From: VXNJ01 sp009840625
GTDB taxonomy: Bacteria; Chloroflexota; UBA11872; VXNJ01
Assembly (NCBI GenBank): GCA_965207915.1
Contig: OZ242304.1
Coordinates: 186,001-250,000 of the forward strand
DNA length: 64,000 nt
Direction: 5' to 3'
A program made the position numbers and the translations under genes. The notes beneath the pieces were generated by a model, which saw nothing but the letters and a program-made list of their open reading frames with translations, did not search any database and was not told the origin of the DNA. Below, one piece after another: positions 27,263 through 36,901 of the stretch (position 1 is its first letter; each line of letters starts with the position of its first letter).

Positions 27263-28141
27263 CTATTCCGCGCCCTGCGTATCGACGGCGCGCTGCAAGT
27301 ACGTTTCGACCGTCTCCGCGGGCGCACCTGAAAGCAACTCAACGTGGTCGGTGACTTGGTCGAATTCACCCTGGTCGACGGCGCGATACATGGACGCCAG
27401 GATCGCGATCACATCATCAGGAATGGCGTCCTCGCGGCAGATGGCGTCAAATTCAGCTTCGGAAACGCGCTCGAAGGCGATTGGTGTTCCAGTGGCTACA
27501 GCCAATGCCAGAGCCAGTTGCGGCATTGACACCGCCTCGGGCCCAGTCAGTTCGTATACCATCCCGGAATGCCCTTCTTGCACCAACGCAGCGGCGCTAG
27601 CTCTTGCTAAGTCATCGCGAGAAATGTAGGCCACGCGTCCGCGATTGACGGGATAGGGCAGGCGCCCTTCTTTGGCGAGTGCCGGCGCCCAATCAGCAAG
27701 CGGGTCCGAGTACATACCGTTCCGAAGGATTGTCCAATCGATGCCGCTGAGGCGGACTTTTGACTCGGCGTAAACCAGGTAAGGGGCGACCAGGAACATC
27801 GAGTCTGTACGGGCTGCGCTGAAGCTGCTGAATACGATCCGGCCCACGGAGGCAGATTTCGCACTTGCCAAGATTCGATCGTGTTCGACGACTCGGTCCT
27901 CGACCGGGGACATGCTTGGTATGAGCATGAGCACGTCGGTGTCGGCAAATGCCGGCGTGAGCGATTCGGGAATGTCGTAGTCCGCAAAACGAACTTCGAT
28001 TCCAAGATCTGCGAACCTACGAGCCTTCGATTGGTTGCGACAACTGACGATCAATTGCTCCGGGTTGGTCCCGGATTGCAAAAGCGAATCGATGATCTTC
28101 GCGCCGAGTTGGCCGGTCCCACCGAGAACATTTATCTTCAC
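27263..28141 (-). CDS. NmrA-like NAD(P)-binding reductase (atypical SDR)
   Basis: 292 residues. N-terminal Rossmann motif NVLGGTGQLGAKI, a VLMLIPSMSP loop, then FSSFSAARTD, YAESKVRLSG and WTILRNGMYSDPL, and the ISRDDLARASAAAL strand-helix typical of the NmrA/QorB group of atypical SDRs. Members reduce quinones or act as redox sensors. It is the last ordinary gene before the defence island, transcribed toward the GH3 gene. Confidence 0.85.
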   Translation of the reverse strand: MKINVLGGTGQLGAKIIDSLLQSGTNPEQLIVSCRNQSKARRFADLGIEVRFADYDIPESLTPAFADTDVLMLIPSMSPVEDRVVEHDRILASAKSASVGRIVFSSFSAARTDSMFLVAPYLVYAESKVRLSGIDWTILRNGMYSDPLADWAPALAKEGRLPYPVNRGRVAYISRDDLARASAAALVQEGHSGMVYELTGPEAVSMPQLALALAVATGTPIAFERVSEAEFDAICREDAIPDDVIAILASMYRAVDQGEFDQVTDHVELLSGAPAETVETYLQRAVDTQGAE

Positions 28142-28465
28142 GGCGACTGCTTACTTGATGGGGGTGAGGAACTAAATCGACTTGAGGCGCAACTGCGCAA
28201 GCTCGTGCTTTGCAATTACCAGGAAGTGCCTGCCCCCAACGGTTTGGCAGCGCAAAGCTCCCTGGCTTCTATTCGAAATGCGGCCCAGCAGGAGAAAAGG
28301 GTGACCGCAATCCACAAGACATAATTACCATTATGTATGCCGATCCTGTATCGAAATGCGATTCGGCGGAACCCAGCTGCAATTTCACCCGGTTGATTCT
28401 GACCAGGTGCTAAGTTGCGATCTCCGGCACATCGTCAAACGCACGAAACTCTACGAATGCACCAA
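28142..28465. other. Intergenic stretch with a small inverted repeat
   Basis: 324 bases between the NmrA-like start and the end of the four-gene operon, both on the minus strand. No gene is seen. A short inverted repeat is listed separately. Composition becomes noticeably richer in A+T from about here. Confidence 0.5.
28319..28336. repeat. Inverted repeat ACATAAT-tacc-ATTATGT
   Basis: Seven-base perfect arms around a four-base loop, about 180 bases upstream of the NmrA-like start and 130 bases after the operon's last stop. It could be an operator, or a weak hairpin at the end of the operon; there is no run of T after it on the minus strand. Confidence 0.35.
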
Positions 28466-29452
28466 TCAACGTTTGAAGAGTTTTGAGATCCGCCCAGCAA
28501 ATCCACCGGATCCGATCTCATTCTCCTTAGACCCTTGAGCAGATCCATTCTCTGTGGTTCGATTTAATTTCGCCTGGCCGGCTCCCACTCGGATATGCAT
28601 AACCGAATCAGAAACCAACGCTTTCAATTCCGTCCAATCGAGGCAATCGAATGCCAAGGTTGGCCCGTGCTGGGCAAGCATACGAACAGCTTCTTGCATT
28701 TCTCGAGCCGGAACCCGCGTCACTTCTCTGGATGCGGATCGGTACTGGCTGATAAGAGCTGCGCGGACTCGTGGATGGCTGACGACTGTTACCCTTTGGA
28801 TCGAATCGAGCACCAATCTTTCCCAAGCGTCATTGTTCGAATGCAACACCCTGTGTGCTTCTTCACATTCCAACTCCCCAAAACTACTTTGCGCAGCCAA
28901 TTGAGAGATTTGGCCTCGCCACCAAGCGCGAGAGAGAGGGCAATCGCTCAACACGGATATTTTTCCCCTTACATGTGGTAGCCCTCCCAATCGCCTCAAC
29001 AGATTGCGCGCGGCTCTTTCGGTCGAAGTTTCATCCGCACCATTTACCAGTGAACCGGTCAATGCCCCGCTGAGATTGCTACCCAAGCGACCATTCGAAA
29101 TCCAATTCATGTGACACAAAGTCCAGAACATCGGATTGGCCGCTTCTCGCCTGGCGATTAGACCTTGCCAAGACTCTCCAAGTGATTTCTCCAATAGGAA
29201 TGGCGGATCCCTGAATTCGGAAGCGATTAGCTGGCGAGGAAGATCAGGGGCGTCAATCACGTTGGTCACGTCAGTTTTTAGTGCGTTGCACATGTACGAG
29301 ACGAACGAATCCGGGCCTCCACGCACAGCCGCAATCATTGACTGTTGCCGAACGGCAATTTCAGAAGAATCTTGATTCGATCTGCGGATTACCGTGAGCC
29401 CTCGCTGCCAATCGCTAAATCTTTGCAACAACGTCGGATCAATGCGATTCAT
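28466..29452 (-). CDS. Hypothetical protein, fourth gene of PAPS-reductase/GHKL operon
   Basis: 328 residues, no membrane segment and no domain recognised with confidence. Tryptophan-containing segments such as FWTLCHMNWISNGRLG and LSRAWWRGQISQL recall helical accessory proteins (DUF6339-like) found beside defence ATPases, but this is only an impression. The C-terminus is polar. Its ATG overlaps the preceding gene's stop by four bases (29449-29452), so it is translated with the rest of the operon. It should be treated as a required component of that system until tested. Confidence 0.75.
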   Translation of the reverse strand: MNRIDPTLLQRFSDWQRGLTVIRRSNQDSSEIAVRQQSMIAAVRGGPDSFVSYMCNALKTDVTNVIDAPDLPRQLIASEFRDPPFLLEKSLGESWQGLIARREAANPMFWTLCHMNWISNGRLGSNLSGALTGSLVNGADETSTERAARNLLRRLGGLPHVRGKISVLSDCPLSRAWWRGQISQLAAQSSFGELECEEAHRVLHSNNDAWERLVLDSIQRVTVVSHPRVRAALISQYRSASREVTRVPAREMQEAVRMLAQHGPTLAFDCLDWTELKALVSDSVMHIRVGAGQAKLNRTTENGSAQGSKENEIGSGGFAGRISKLFKR

Positions 29453-30231
29453 TGGATTTCGCCGCTGGGAGGAGGAACATAGAACGGCTCAATAGCTGTC
29501 GCCGCCATCGCCGGGTCAAATTCGGCGTTTTCGTCCCCCCAAATTGGTACCCCCGCTTCTGTAAGCGCAGATTTGATGTGTCCCAAAATCGCGAAGTCGC
29601 TTTCGCCGTAAGTGTCGAGGAGTGGGATTCGCCCAAATGCACCGATCAGTGCTGCAACTTGGACGTCGCGATTCGACTGAATCATTTGATTGAAGTAGTT
29701 CGGGGACAACCAGACATTGAACCTCAAATCGCCACCGGTCGTGTCTGGCGTTACTTCCATCTGGCCATCCTGTAACTGGGGTCGACGGTGAAACCTCAAT
29801 AGCGACGAAGCCAGCGATTCGGTTCGAACAACGTTGCCTTTGGCAATCCACCTCCCAGGTGGAATGACGACTTCTCCGGGCCCCCAGACCGCATTCAATT
29901 CGCTAGCAGCTATCGCACAGTCGTGAATTGCCACCAATCCAGGGGTGAAAAAAATCTCACCGTCAACGTCTCCTGGACGCCAATCACAGCGAACTTCCGT
30001 AGTGTCAGACTGGGCTACTTTCACGAACAACGTCTTTGGGCAACGCAGTTCGAGTACCCAATTGGCATGACCGCGTGAGACGAGATTGTCAATTTCCGGC
30101 GCCCCGACCAGTGCGTTGGAGGCAAGTGCGGCCGTTCCACTGATCTTGATTTCGGCAGTGTATTCCGCTCCGGGCCAATCCAACGACGACCCATCTTGCC
30201 GCAATTGAGGTATCTTTGCGTTTGCGTTCAA
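29449..30231 (-). CDS. Hypothetical protein, third gene of PAPS-reductase/GHKL operon
   Basis: 260 residues, predicted mainly beta in its first two thirds (alternating strands such as WVLELRCPKTLFVKVAQ and DGEIFFTPGLVAIHDC). No known family is recognised. Four-base overlaps at both ends (30228-30231 with the GHKL ATPase stop; 29449-29452 with the next start) show tight coupling. A role as specificity or scaffold subunit of the GHKL ATPase is inferred from position only. Confidence 0.75.
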   Translation of the reverse strand: MNANAKIPQLRQDGSSLDWPGAEYTAEIKISGTAALASNALVGAPEIDNLVSRGHANWVLELRCPKTLFVKVAQSDTTEVRCDWRPGDVDGEIFFTPGLVAIHDCAIAASELNAVWGPGEVVIPPGRWIAKGNVVRTESLASSLLRFHRRPQLQDGQMEVTPDTTGGDLRFNVWLSPNYFNQMIQSNRDVQVAALIGAFGRIPLLDTYGESDFAILGHIKSALTEAGVPIWGDENAEFDPAMAATAIEPFYVPPPSGEIQ

Positions 30232-32132
30232 TTGAGGCTTGTCTTGGTTTTGTACCGGATCACATCCAACTCGAATCGGGACAAAGGGGCCACTGGTTTA
30301 GCCAATTCGATCTCAAGTGTCGCGTTCGCGTGAGGAATTCCAACTTCAAACTCATCATCCGCGGCGATGTATTTGCCATTTAAGGTCACTCCTTTGATCT
30401 TTTGCCACAAAGGAGGCAGCGGACGTTCACACGTTTCATCGGACCCGGATTCCACAAAAACTCGCAATCCGACCGAACCTGTCGAATTTGGAGATTCTGC
30501 GAATTCCAATACAGCCGTTAAAAAGCGCACCTCGTCGCTTTCTTCAATCCGCGGCACGATTGTTCGCCGAATACGGACAGCTGGCCCTGATGTCGGAGAC
30601 CGCCTGCGACGGTTGCGCTTATTTCCATTTCCGGACGTTCCTCCAGAATCCGGTTCGTCTGATTCGACGCCCGTCAAATCGGTTCCGCGACCATCATCAT
30701 CGGATTCTGAACCGGTGAATCTGCGGCGGAGCCTTGGTACAGGAGCCGCGGTGCGCGCAATTGCTGAATCAAAAATTGCAAATCCCGGTGGACTAAACCC
30801 TTGATCAGCATCAATGGCACCTGCCTCTTCCCTCAATCGGTTCGCAATCTTCTGGAGCATGCCACGCAGTGCGCTGCGGTCGGATTTAGATAATTCCCTG
30901 CGTTTGGTCAAACCCCGGTGCTCTGGCCCTTCCGCGTTCCGCAGCAAGTCGTAGAACTCGGTATGATCCTCAGCATCTGCATCGCTCAAAAGGACCACTG
31001 CGTCGAATGGCTGAACGCCATTGAAAGCACCGGTTTGGATTTCGGGTTCACTATTCGTGATCCACATTCCGTCACGAAATATCTGGACACGGGATCTATC
31101 GTTCGAATTGGCGGCCAGTCGACGAAAAATCACCTTAACTGATCGATCTATGTCCGTTTGTAATTCGGTGCCATTTCGCAGCGTTTCTAGCGCACGGTAG
31201 CCTTGCTGTCCGGGTAGCCATCCCCTTGCCCGTGCCCGTTGCTGTTGGCGAATCGGGTGCAAAAATGATTCAAGTGACTTTGCGTCCACCATTTTCTCCC
31301 GGCCCATGCCCTCGTCGACAACACGTACGACCATCTTTTTCTCCCAAACTGCACCCAGGAAATTTAAGGCTGCCACTTCGCAGATGTGATCCAAGGCCCG
31401 GGTTTGATCATCCTCGTGGAAGAAATTGAATCCAGCGATGGCCACGACGGCACCCGATTCATCGATCTTGCTGAGTTCCCTGCGAATTAACCCTGGCGCT
31501 ATATCAGGAAAATCACCGTTTTCTAAGCTGAATGGACAACTCTTGGTCATCCAGTAGCCGTGTGACGAATATCGGGTGGCGCCAACCTTGTGAGATGCCA
31601 ATATGGTGTGTCCACTGGCAATGTCACGACCCTCCATTCGGCCCGCGTAAAGCACATACCGCAAATCCGATGCAGCATAAGCCGTTAAATGACCAAGGCC
31701 GAATGAACCGGCGCCTTGCGCGGCTTTGTCGCTCTGACCTTCCGACAACAAGGCTTGCATCCTTTTTGCATCCACCCCCACCCCGTTGTCGCGGCAAAAC
31801 AGTACGCTCATGTGAGGAATTGAGATTGCTCGGTCAATTCGACTGATTGCGGACCTCACGTCATGTGTGGGTTCCCGAGTAATGCCGGATTTCGCGGACT
31901 GAAAAACCTCGAGGTATTTCGACAACCCAGGCAAATCTTCAATTGGGCGTTGCGCAATCGTGAAATTGACTTCCGCACATTCTCGATTTGCTTCGCGAAC
32001 GGCTGCATCCAAGCAGTTCTGCAGAAGTTCACGTACCACGGGGTCCGGTTCACCTGCTTGGCGGCTAGTTACATTCGTCGTGAATCCATCGAGCAAATGG
32101 GATTCTGGAAATATCAGCTGGCCATCTGGCAT
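30228..32132 (-). CDS. GHKL (Hsp90/MutL/MORC-like) ATPase
   Basis: 634 residues. The Bergerat ATP-binding fold is clear: N box with Glu35, Asn39 and Asp42 in RELLQNCLDAA, G1 box RDNGVGV at 114-120, and a G2-type glycine loop GAGSFGLGHLTAY at about 140-152. The middle resembles the S5-like transducer domain of MutL/Hsp90. A Ser/Asp/Gly-rich, then Arg-rich linker (GSESDDDGRGTD, NRRRR) separates it from a C-terminal beta domain ending near KTKTSLN. Comparable MORC-like ATPases are known from bacterial restriction and conflict operons. Starts three bases after the PAPS-reductase-like stop. Confidence 0.85.
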   Translation of the reverse strand: MPDGQLIFPESHLLDGFTTNVTSRQAGEPDPVVRELLQNCLDAAVREANRECAEVNFTIAQRPIEDLPGLSKYLEVFQSAKSGITREPTHDVRSAISRIDRAISIPHMSVLFCRDNGVGVDAKRMQALLSEGQSDKAAQGAGSFGLGHLTAYAASDLRYVLYAGRMEGRDIASGHTILASHKVGATRYSSHGYWMTKSCPFSLENGDFPDIAPGLIRRELSKIDESGAVVAIAGFNFFHEDDQTRALDHICEVAALNFLGAVWEKKMVVRVVDEGMGREKMVDAKSLESFLHPIRQQQRARARGWLPGQQGYRALETLRNGTELQTDIDRSVKVIFRRLAANSNDRSRVQIFRDGMWITNSEPEIQTGAFNGVQPFDAVVLLSDADAEDHTEFYDLLRNAEGPEHRGLTKRRELSKSDRSALRGMLQKIANRLREEAGAIDADQGFSPPGFAIFDSAIARTAAPVPRLRRRFTGSESDDDGRGTDLTGVESDEPDSGGTSGNGNKRNRRRRSPTSGPAVRIRRTIVPRIEESDEVRFLTAVLEFAESPNSTGSVGLRVFVESGSDETCERPLPPLWQKIKGVTLNGKYIAADDEFEVGIPHANATLEIELAKPVAPLSRFELDVIRYKTKTSLN

Positions 32133-32135
32133 TAG

Positions 32136-33428
32136 TTAGTCCGTGCAATCACACGCGGGAGAACCAGTCGAATATCTTCCATTCAATTCGAATGACGAAT
32201 TGGCGATTTGCTCAAACGTCGGCCCAGCCACGCCAAAAAATCCGAATTGGCTAATCCCGCAGCCGTTTCGAGATGGCGCTTCCCGACGGTACCGTTTTTC
32301 CATCCGGTCCCACCAGCCGATATCCGCAGGTGCCCCTTTGTGGCAGTCCGGAACGGGAGTCTTTGCCATCTCTTGCAATTGTTTGGTGCCTTTCATAAAG
32401 CAGAAAACGCAATTGCTTGCCCCATTTGGGGCGTTTGGGACATCCGATCTTGACCAAAACTCGTGCACTGTTCCAGATTCCCATCCTGCGTCAAATAGTG
32501 GGAAGTATGGATGTTCACCTGGTGGCTGAGTGCGGATAGAGCATTTCTTGCCACCGGCACCCTCAGCAAATAGCGTCCGTGTCAGGACCCTGTTCACGCG
32601 GCGCTCTTCATCTCCTCGCAACCCAAGTAAAGTGACGAATTCCTTGGCTTCTGATCCCCAAATCTGAGCGTCGCCGTTTGGGCAAATTGCATCAAACTTT
32701 GCTTTCGCAATTGAAGAGAAGTCCCGCCAGCGTTGTTTTGGCCTGGAAGGAGGGCAACTTAGGACATATGAAATTCGTTGCTCGAACGCATCTCGAGGCA
32801 TCTTCCCGCCGCTTGCCCGGTGCCGCTTCAGCGCGAGATCTGAATTTACGTACGGAGTTTCAGCGAAATGCCCTTGGTGCGGGGGACCCTCAGAATCCCC
32901 GAAGTAATCGGCCAGCAATAGGTGAAGTGGATATAACTTCAACTTTGCAGTACAACTACGTGAATGCGGGTTCGGCAACATGCCCTGGAAGCTAAGAAAT
33001 TCTTGGAATACTTCGCCACGAGACCTATATCCGTTCGGGTCCGATTCGACAGGATTGCGAGTCACCAAACGGTACGCGAGTTTCCTGCGATAAACGCCGC
33101 GCCATGAATCCTCAACTGTGCAGAATTCGAACCAATAGCACGGAATTTTGAATTCGCGTTCGATTCTGTCGCAACAGTGTGCTGCAAATTTCCAGGTTTC
33201 GGGGTGTTCGGCGGAAGTGTTCGCAAATATCACTGCATCTCCACGCTCAGCCTGCAACGCCCCTGACGAAGCAAGTTCGATGGTCATTGCCGCGGAAGAT
33301 TTGCCGCCCGAGAACTTTACGAAGTGCGGCAGTTCGCGGTGTTTGGGATCCCGATATTTGATCTCGACTAGCGGGTTTTTCAAATTGGTTTTTGACAAAC
33401 TGCCATTTGTATTAGGAGACCGATGCAA
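32136..33428 (-). CDS. PAPS-reductase-like PP-loop protein
   Basis: 430 residues. PP-loop VKFSGGKSSAAM at residues 37-48 fits SGG-K/R-T/S-SA, a variant of SGGxDS found in phage and defence PAPS-reductase-like proteins. A single Cys in SRSCTAKLKLYPLH and a CxxC in NCVFCFMKG are placed as in family members thought to hold an Fe-S cluster or active-site thiols. DndC and SspD of DNA phosphorothioation belong to the same superfamily, but the sequence is not obviously either. First gene of a four-gene operon. No cysteine desulfurase or Dnd/Ssp partner is present in the window. Confidence 0.85.
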   Translation of the reverse strand: MHRSPNTNGSLSKTNLKNPLVEIKYRDPKHRELPHFVKFSGGKSSAAMTIELASSGALQAERGDAVIFANTSAEHPETWKFAAHCCDRIEREFKIPCYWFEFCTVEDSWRGVYRRKLAYRLVTRNPVESDPNGYRSRGEVFQEFLSFQGMLPNPHSRSCTAKLKLYPLHLLLADYFGDSEGPPHQGHFAETPYVNSDLALKRHRASGGKMPRDAFEQRISYVLSCPPSRPKQRWRDFSSIAKAKFDAICPNGDAQIWGSEAKEFVTLLGLRGDEERRVNRVLTRTLFAEGAGGKKCSIRTQPPGEHPYFPLFDAGWESGTVHEFWSRSDVPNAPNGASNCVFCFMKGTKQLQEMAKTPVPDCHKGAPADIGWWDRMEKRYRREAPSRNGCGISQFGFFGVAGPTFEQIANSSFELNGRYSTGSPACDCTD

Positions 33429-33691
33429 TTCGATGATTCCTACGTGAGTAACCCGGCACGCGTATGGGCACGCATTCTCGCGCCTCCGAGATTGCTGCGG
33501 TGCGGCTCAAACTGATCAACACCGAGAACCGGAGGCGATCACGGCCAGCAACGTCCTAGTTGGGCCCCGACGAACCGCAAGTGAGCGGCGTTGGTTGGTT
33601 GGCGAATCCAATTATCCAATTAGGTTCAAATTGCATCGCATTTTGGCCTTGAGGTGTTCGCGGCGAAAAATTCAAGGCAAAATCGTCGAGT

Positions 33692-36019
33692 TTGCCACTT
33701 GCAAAGCAATCCGAGAGAAAACTATTGGCTCAATTGACGCAAATCAAGGATTTGTTCGCCGCAAATTCCAGCAGTTTGTGGGAAACGATGCAAATCTACG
33801 GCAATCGGGTCGGGTATTGGATTCCCCCATTTCAGCGTGAGTACAGCTGGACTTCTCAGCATCTCACCAGGTTGCTTGAAGATTGCCTAAACGGGTTTTC
33901 GGGATTGACAGGTCACGGCTCATCGGAGTCGTATACATTCCTCGGCACCGTGATCCTAGTGCGTAATGATCGGAATGAACCGCGGTTTGACGGGACTTCG
34001 CTGTCGGTAATCGATGGCCAGCAGCGGATCACCACTCTTTCGTTATTGTGCTGCGCATTGATTCAAAGGCTTCGTGAGCATTTTCCATCGGCCACCGACC
34101 TTCCCGAATTCCTCCGAATTTGGGTAGAGGAAGAGCACCAATCTCTGACTAACGGCCTATTTGAGTGCACTAATGGTTGGCAAATGGTAGGAGCTAAGAA
34201 TTACAGCTTTCCTCGAATCGTTCGCGGCGATAAAGATATGCGCTCCAATTCCCCACGGTCCGCAGAGTATTCATCAGAAATTGCCGCATTTTTGGACCAG
34301 TTCGCCAAGTACTTTCGCAATGATGCGAGTCAATTTCCAACTGCGGGAGAGAAGACTCTTGCAGTCTCCCAAAACTATGAGAAATTGCTTTGGTACGTTG
34401 ATCGTTATGTCGCCGGAACTTCTACCGAAATTGACTATGCCTCGATGGAGGACTCTCTCGATTGCGACTTGGTCCCGAAAGAGGAATTCGAAACGCGTAG
34501 ACTTCGGGCCCTGCTCGAGAAAAGCGGCATATTGGAAGAGTCAAAGCACCTTGATAGAGCGATGTCTCACATCAGCTCTCAGAAGAGTACTGAAGCTTAT
34601 TTCCGATTGGTGTTCTTTTCCTGGTATCTGCTCAAAAGGGTGGTCATCACGAGGATTGAGACTGACGACACGGAGCACGCTTTCGACATATTTGACGCGC
34701 TAAACACGACGGGTGAGCCTCTCACTGCCATCGAGACCTTAAAGCCGTTAGTGTTGCGCACAGCCAACGGCCAACTCACTGAATTGGGTGAGGGCAGTTT
34801 GCTTCGATTCGAGCAATTGGAAGAGTATCTAAATACCGGTTTCTCCGAAACTGAATTGCGTCAGAGGGAATCCAAGCAACTCGTGCTCTTATTTGCCCAG
34901 TATCAATATGGCAAAAAACTTGGGCTTGATTTGCGTGCTCAACGAAACTTCCTGCGGAGTCGATTCCCGGACGATCGAACGGCCGACGATTCAGAAATCT
35001 ACGAGTTTGTGAACTCATTTACCGAATTGGCCCAATACAGACGAGATTATTGGACCGACGAAGGGTTGCGCGCAATTGACGGACGGCACCCCAATACTCC
35101 GGAAACAAAACTGCTTCAACTCTGCTTGTCATTCGTTTTCGCGATGAAAACGATCATGGCGATCCCTGTATTGACGCGGTACTGGGCACAGTATTACGAT
35201 GACCGGGCGGATAACGATTTCGTTGACGCCGTTAAGTCGATTGCGGCGTATTTGGCCATTCGAAGAGCCGTTACCGGCGGCACAAGCGGTATTGATGGGG
35301 AATTCCGAAGCCTGATGGAAAAGATCAGCGTTAAGGCGTGTCCTCGGGTGCCTTCCGACGCGACATTGAGGTCTATGCTGCGCCAATCCCTGAAAAAAAG
35401 TCGCATCAACGTGACCGATCGACAGAGCTGGGTTGACCAAGCTTCTGCAACTGCCGTAGGAGACAAATCCAGGCCTTTGTGTCGGTTTCTACTTCTGGCC
35501 GCCGCCCACAACTCGCGACCAGACGACCAGCGGCCGGGTTTATTGACTCGATCAGACGTACTACCGTCCGAAGACCTTGCATATCTGACGCCTGGTGTTT
35601 GGAGCAAGGACTTATACGGAACAGTCGAACATATTGCGCCTGAATCACCTCGTGGTTCCGAATGGCCCTCAGCGATCTACCAAGACCGGGATTTGTGTCA
35701 CACGATTGGGAATCTGGTATTACTGCCGCAAAACGAAAACCGAAGTGCTAGCAATTCATCGTGGGCGAAGAAAAAGCTCTTTTACAAGGCTCTCTCTGCT
35801 GAATCTGTGGACGATAGGCAAAATCAAATCGCTCAAGCGAAAGAGCTTGGGATCAAATTCAGCCGAAAAACGATCAATCTCCTGGCCAACCAAGGGCGAT
35901 TGAGAATGCTTGACCATATCGCAGCGGCCGAAAAATGGGATGCGAACGTCATTCGCAGCAGATCCAGGAATCTTCTTGAGTTGGCCTGGGATGAATTCGG
36001 CGACTGGGTCTTCGACTAG
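33692..36019 (+). CDS. DUF262-DUF1524 nuclease (GmrSD/SspE-like)
   Basis: 775 residues from TTG at 33692. A TTG at 33725, seven bases after GAGAG, is a better-supported alternative start. The N-terminal DUF262 domain has IPPFQREYSW (46-53) and the nucleotide-handling VIDGQQRITTL (107-117). The C-terminal DUF1524 His-Me finger nuclease domain is marked by VEHIAPE and then IGNLVLLPQNENRSASNSSW. In GmrSD this pair cuts glucosylated hydroxymethylcytosine DNA; in SspE it acts with phosphorothioation. Divergent to the PAPS-reductase operon, sharing its 263-base intergenic region. Confidence 0.88.
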   Translation: MPLAKQSERKLLAQLTQIKDLFAANSSSLWETMQIYGNRVGYWIPPFQREYSWTSQHLTRLLEDCLNGFSGLTGHGSSESYTFLGTVILVRNDRNEPRFDGTSLSVIDGQQRITTLSLLCCALIQRLREHFPSATDLPEFLRIWVEEEHQSLTNGLFECTNGWQMVGAKNYSFPRIVRGDKDMRSNSPRSAEYSSEIAAFLDQFAKYFRNDASQFPTAGEKTLAVSQNYEKLLWYVDRYVAGTSTEIDYASMEDSLDCDLVPKEEFETRRLRALLEKSGILEESKHLDRAMSHISSQKSTEAYFRLVFFSWYLLKRVVITRIETDDTEHAFDIFDALNTTGEPLTAIETLKPLVLRTANGQLTELGEGSLLRFEQLEEYLNTGFSETELRQRESKQLVLLFAQYQYGKKLGLDLRAQRNFLRSRFPDDRTADDSEIYEFVNSFTELAQYRRDYWTDEGLRAIDGRHPNTPETKLLQLCLSFVFAMKTIMAIPVLTRYWAQYYDDRADNDFVDAVKSIAAYLAIRRAVTGGTSGIDGEFRSLMEKISVKACPRVPSDATLRSMLRQSLKKSRINVTDRQSWVDQASATAVGDKSRPLCRFLLLAAAHNSRPDDQRPGLLTRSDVLPSEDLAYLTPGVWSKDLYGTVEHIAPESPRGSEWPSAIYQDRDLCHTIGNLVLLPQNENRSASNSSWAKKKLFYKALSAESVDDRQNQIAQAKELGIKFSRKTINLLANQGRLRMLDHIAAAEKWDANVIRSRSRNLLELAWDEFGDWVFD

Positions 36020-36073
36020 GTAATCGCGGAATCGGCAGATCTATTAGTCCCAGGAATTTGGGTTGCGCAAACT

Positions 36074-36901
36074 TTGAATATTAACGATCGCCCGGATAAG
36101 CGCCACCGAAACCCCCCTTGGTCAGAAATCGAATTGATTCTCGCGCTTGACCTTTATTCGCGTCGCGGCATTGTGGATGACACGCATCGGGAAGTTAGGC
36201 GCCTATCTGAAATCTTGAACGAATTGAACGTCCAGCAAGATCGGCCAGACAGACTGAGATTTCGAAATCCGAATGGAGTTGCGCTCAAGCTAGCCAACTT
36301 TGCCGCATTGGACCCCGGATATCCCGGCAAGGGGATGCGGCGGGGAGGCAAATTGGACTCAGTGATTTGGCAACGCTACGCCGGAAACGAAGACCTGGTC
36401 TCCTCAATCGCGAAGGAAATTGTCGACTCAAGTCGGTTCGAATCACCAGATCCATCCGCGCCAGACAAATCGGAGGTCGTAGAGGTCGATATCGAAGAGC
36501 AGCACGTTGAGACTTACGCTGTCTCAAAGCTGAATCAAACCATTGAAGCGACCAGAAAGGAACAACGTTTAGTCCTGGACTATGCGGAGTACTTGACCGG
36601 ACGCGGCCACAGGGTAAAGCGTCACCTGTACGCGGTGCCAGGGCAGGCGGGATTACTCGCCTGCGATTTAGTTGACCTAACTGATCAAACCCTCTACGAG
36701 GCGAAAAGCGATGTAAAGCGCAATTCGGTTCGCTTGGCAATAGGTCAGTTATTGGATTACCGCCGGTTCGAGCCGAAGGATATGCACTTGGCGGTTTTGT
36801 TGCCTAGGTGGCCGGCCCCCGACTTGCGTGCACTGGCTTCATCTGTCCCTGCTTCAACCGTGTGGCGAACCAATGATGGCTGGGCGGTGAATCAACACTG
36901 A
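36074..36901 (+). CDS. Restriction endonuclease-like protein (DNA-binding head plus PD-(D/E)XK-type tail)
   Basis: 275 residues, TTG start with no clear ribosome site. The N-terminal 100 residues carry WSEIELILALDLYSRR and RFRNPNGVALKLANFAALDP, the head domain found on many HNH and McrA-like restriction enzymes. The tail has a nuclease-fold motif: CDLVDLTDQTLYEAKSDVK (Asp, then Glu-x-Lys), followed by RLAIGQLLDYRRFEP. No HNH motif is present. It follows the DUF262 gene by 54 bases on the same strand and is probably cotranscribed, suggesting a two-component restriction unit. Confidence 0.8.
   Translation: MNINDRPDKRHRNPPWSEIELILALDLYSRRGIVDDTHREVRRLSEILNELNVQQDRPDRLRFRNPNGVALKLANFAALDPGYPGKGMRRGGKLDSVIWQRYAGNEDLVSSIAKEIVDSSRFESPDPSAPDKSEVVEVDIEEQHVETYAVSKLNQTIEATRKEQRLVLDYAEYLTGRGHRVKRHLYAVPGQAGLLACDLVDLTDQTLYEAKSDVKRNSVRLAIGQLLDYRRFEPKDMHLAVLLPRWPAPDLRALASSVPASTVWRTNDGWAVNQH

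Noticed and set aside
32136..33428. Calling the PAPS-reductase-like protein DndC or SspD
   Set aside because: The PP-loop lacks the Asp of SGGKDS, the length and C-terminal region differ, and no other Dnd or Ssp partner is present.
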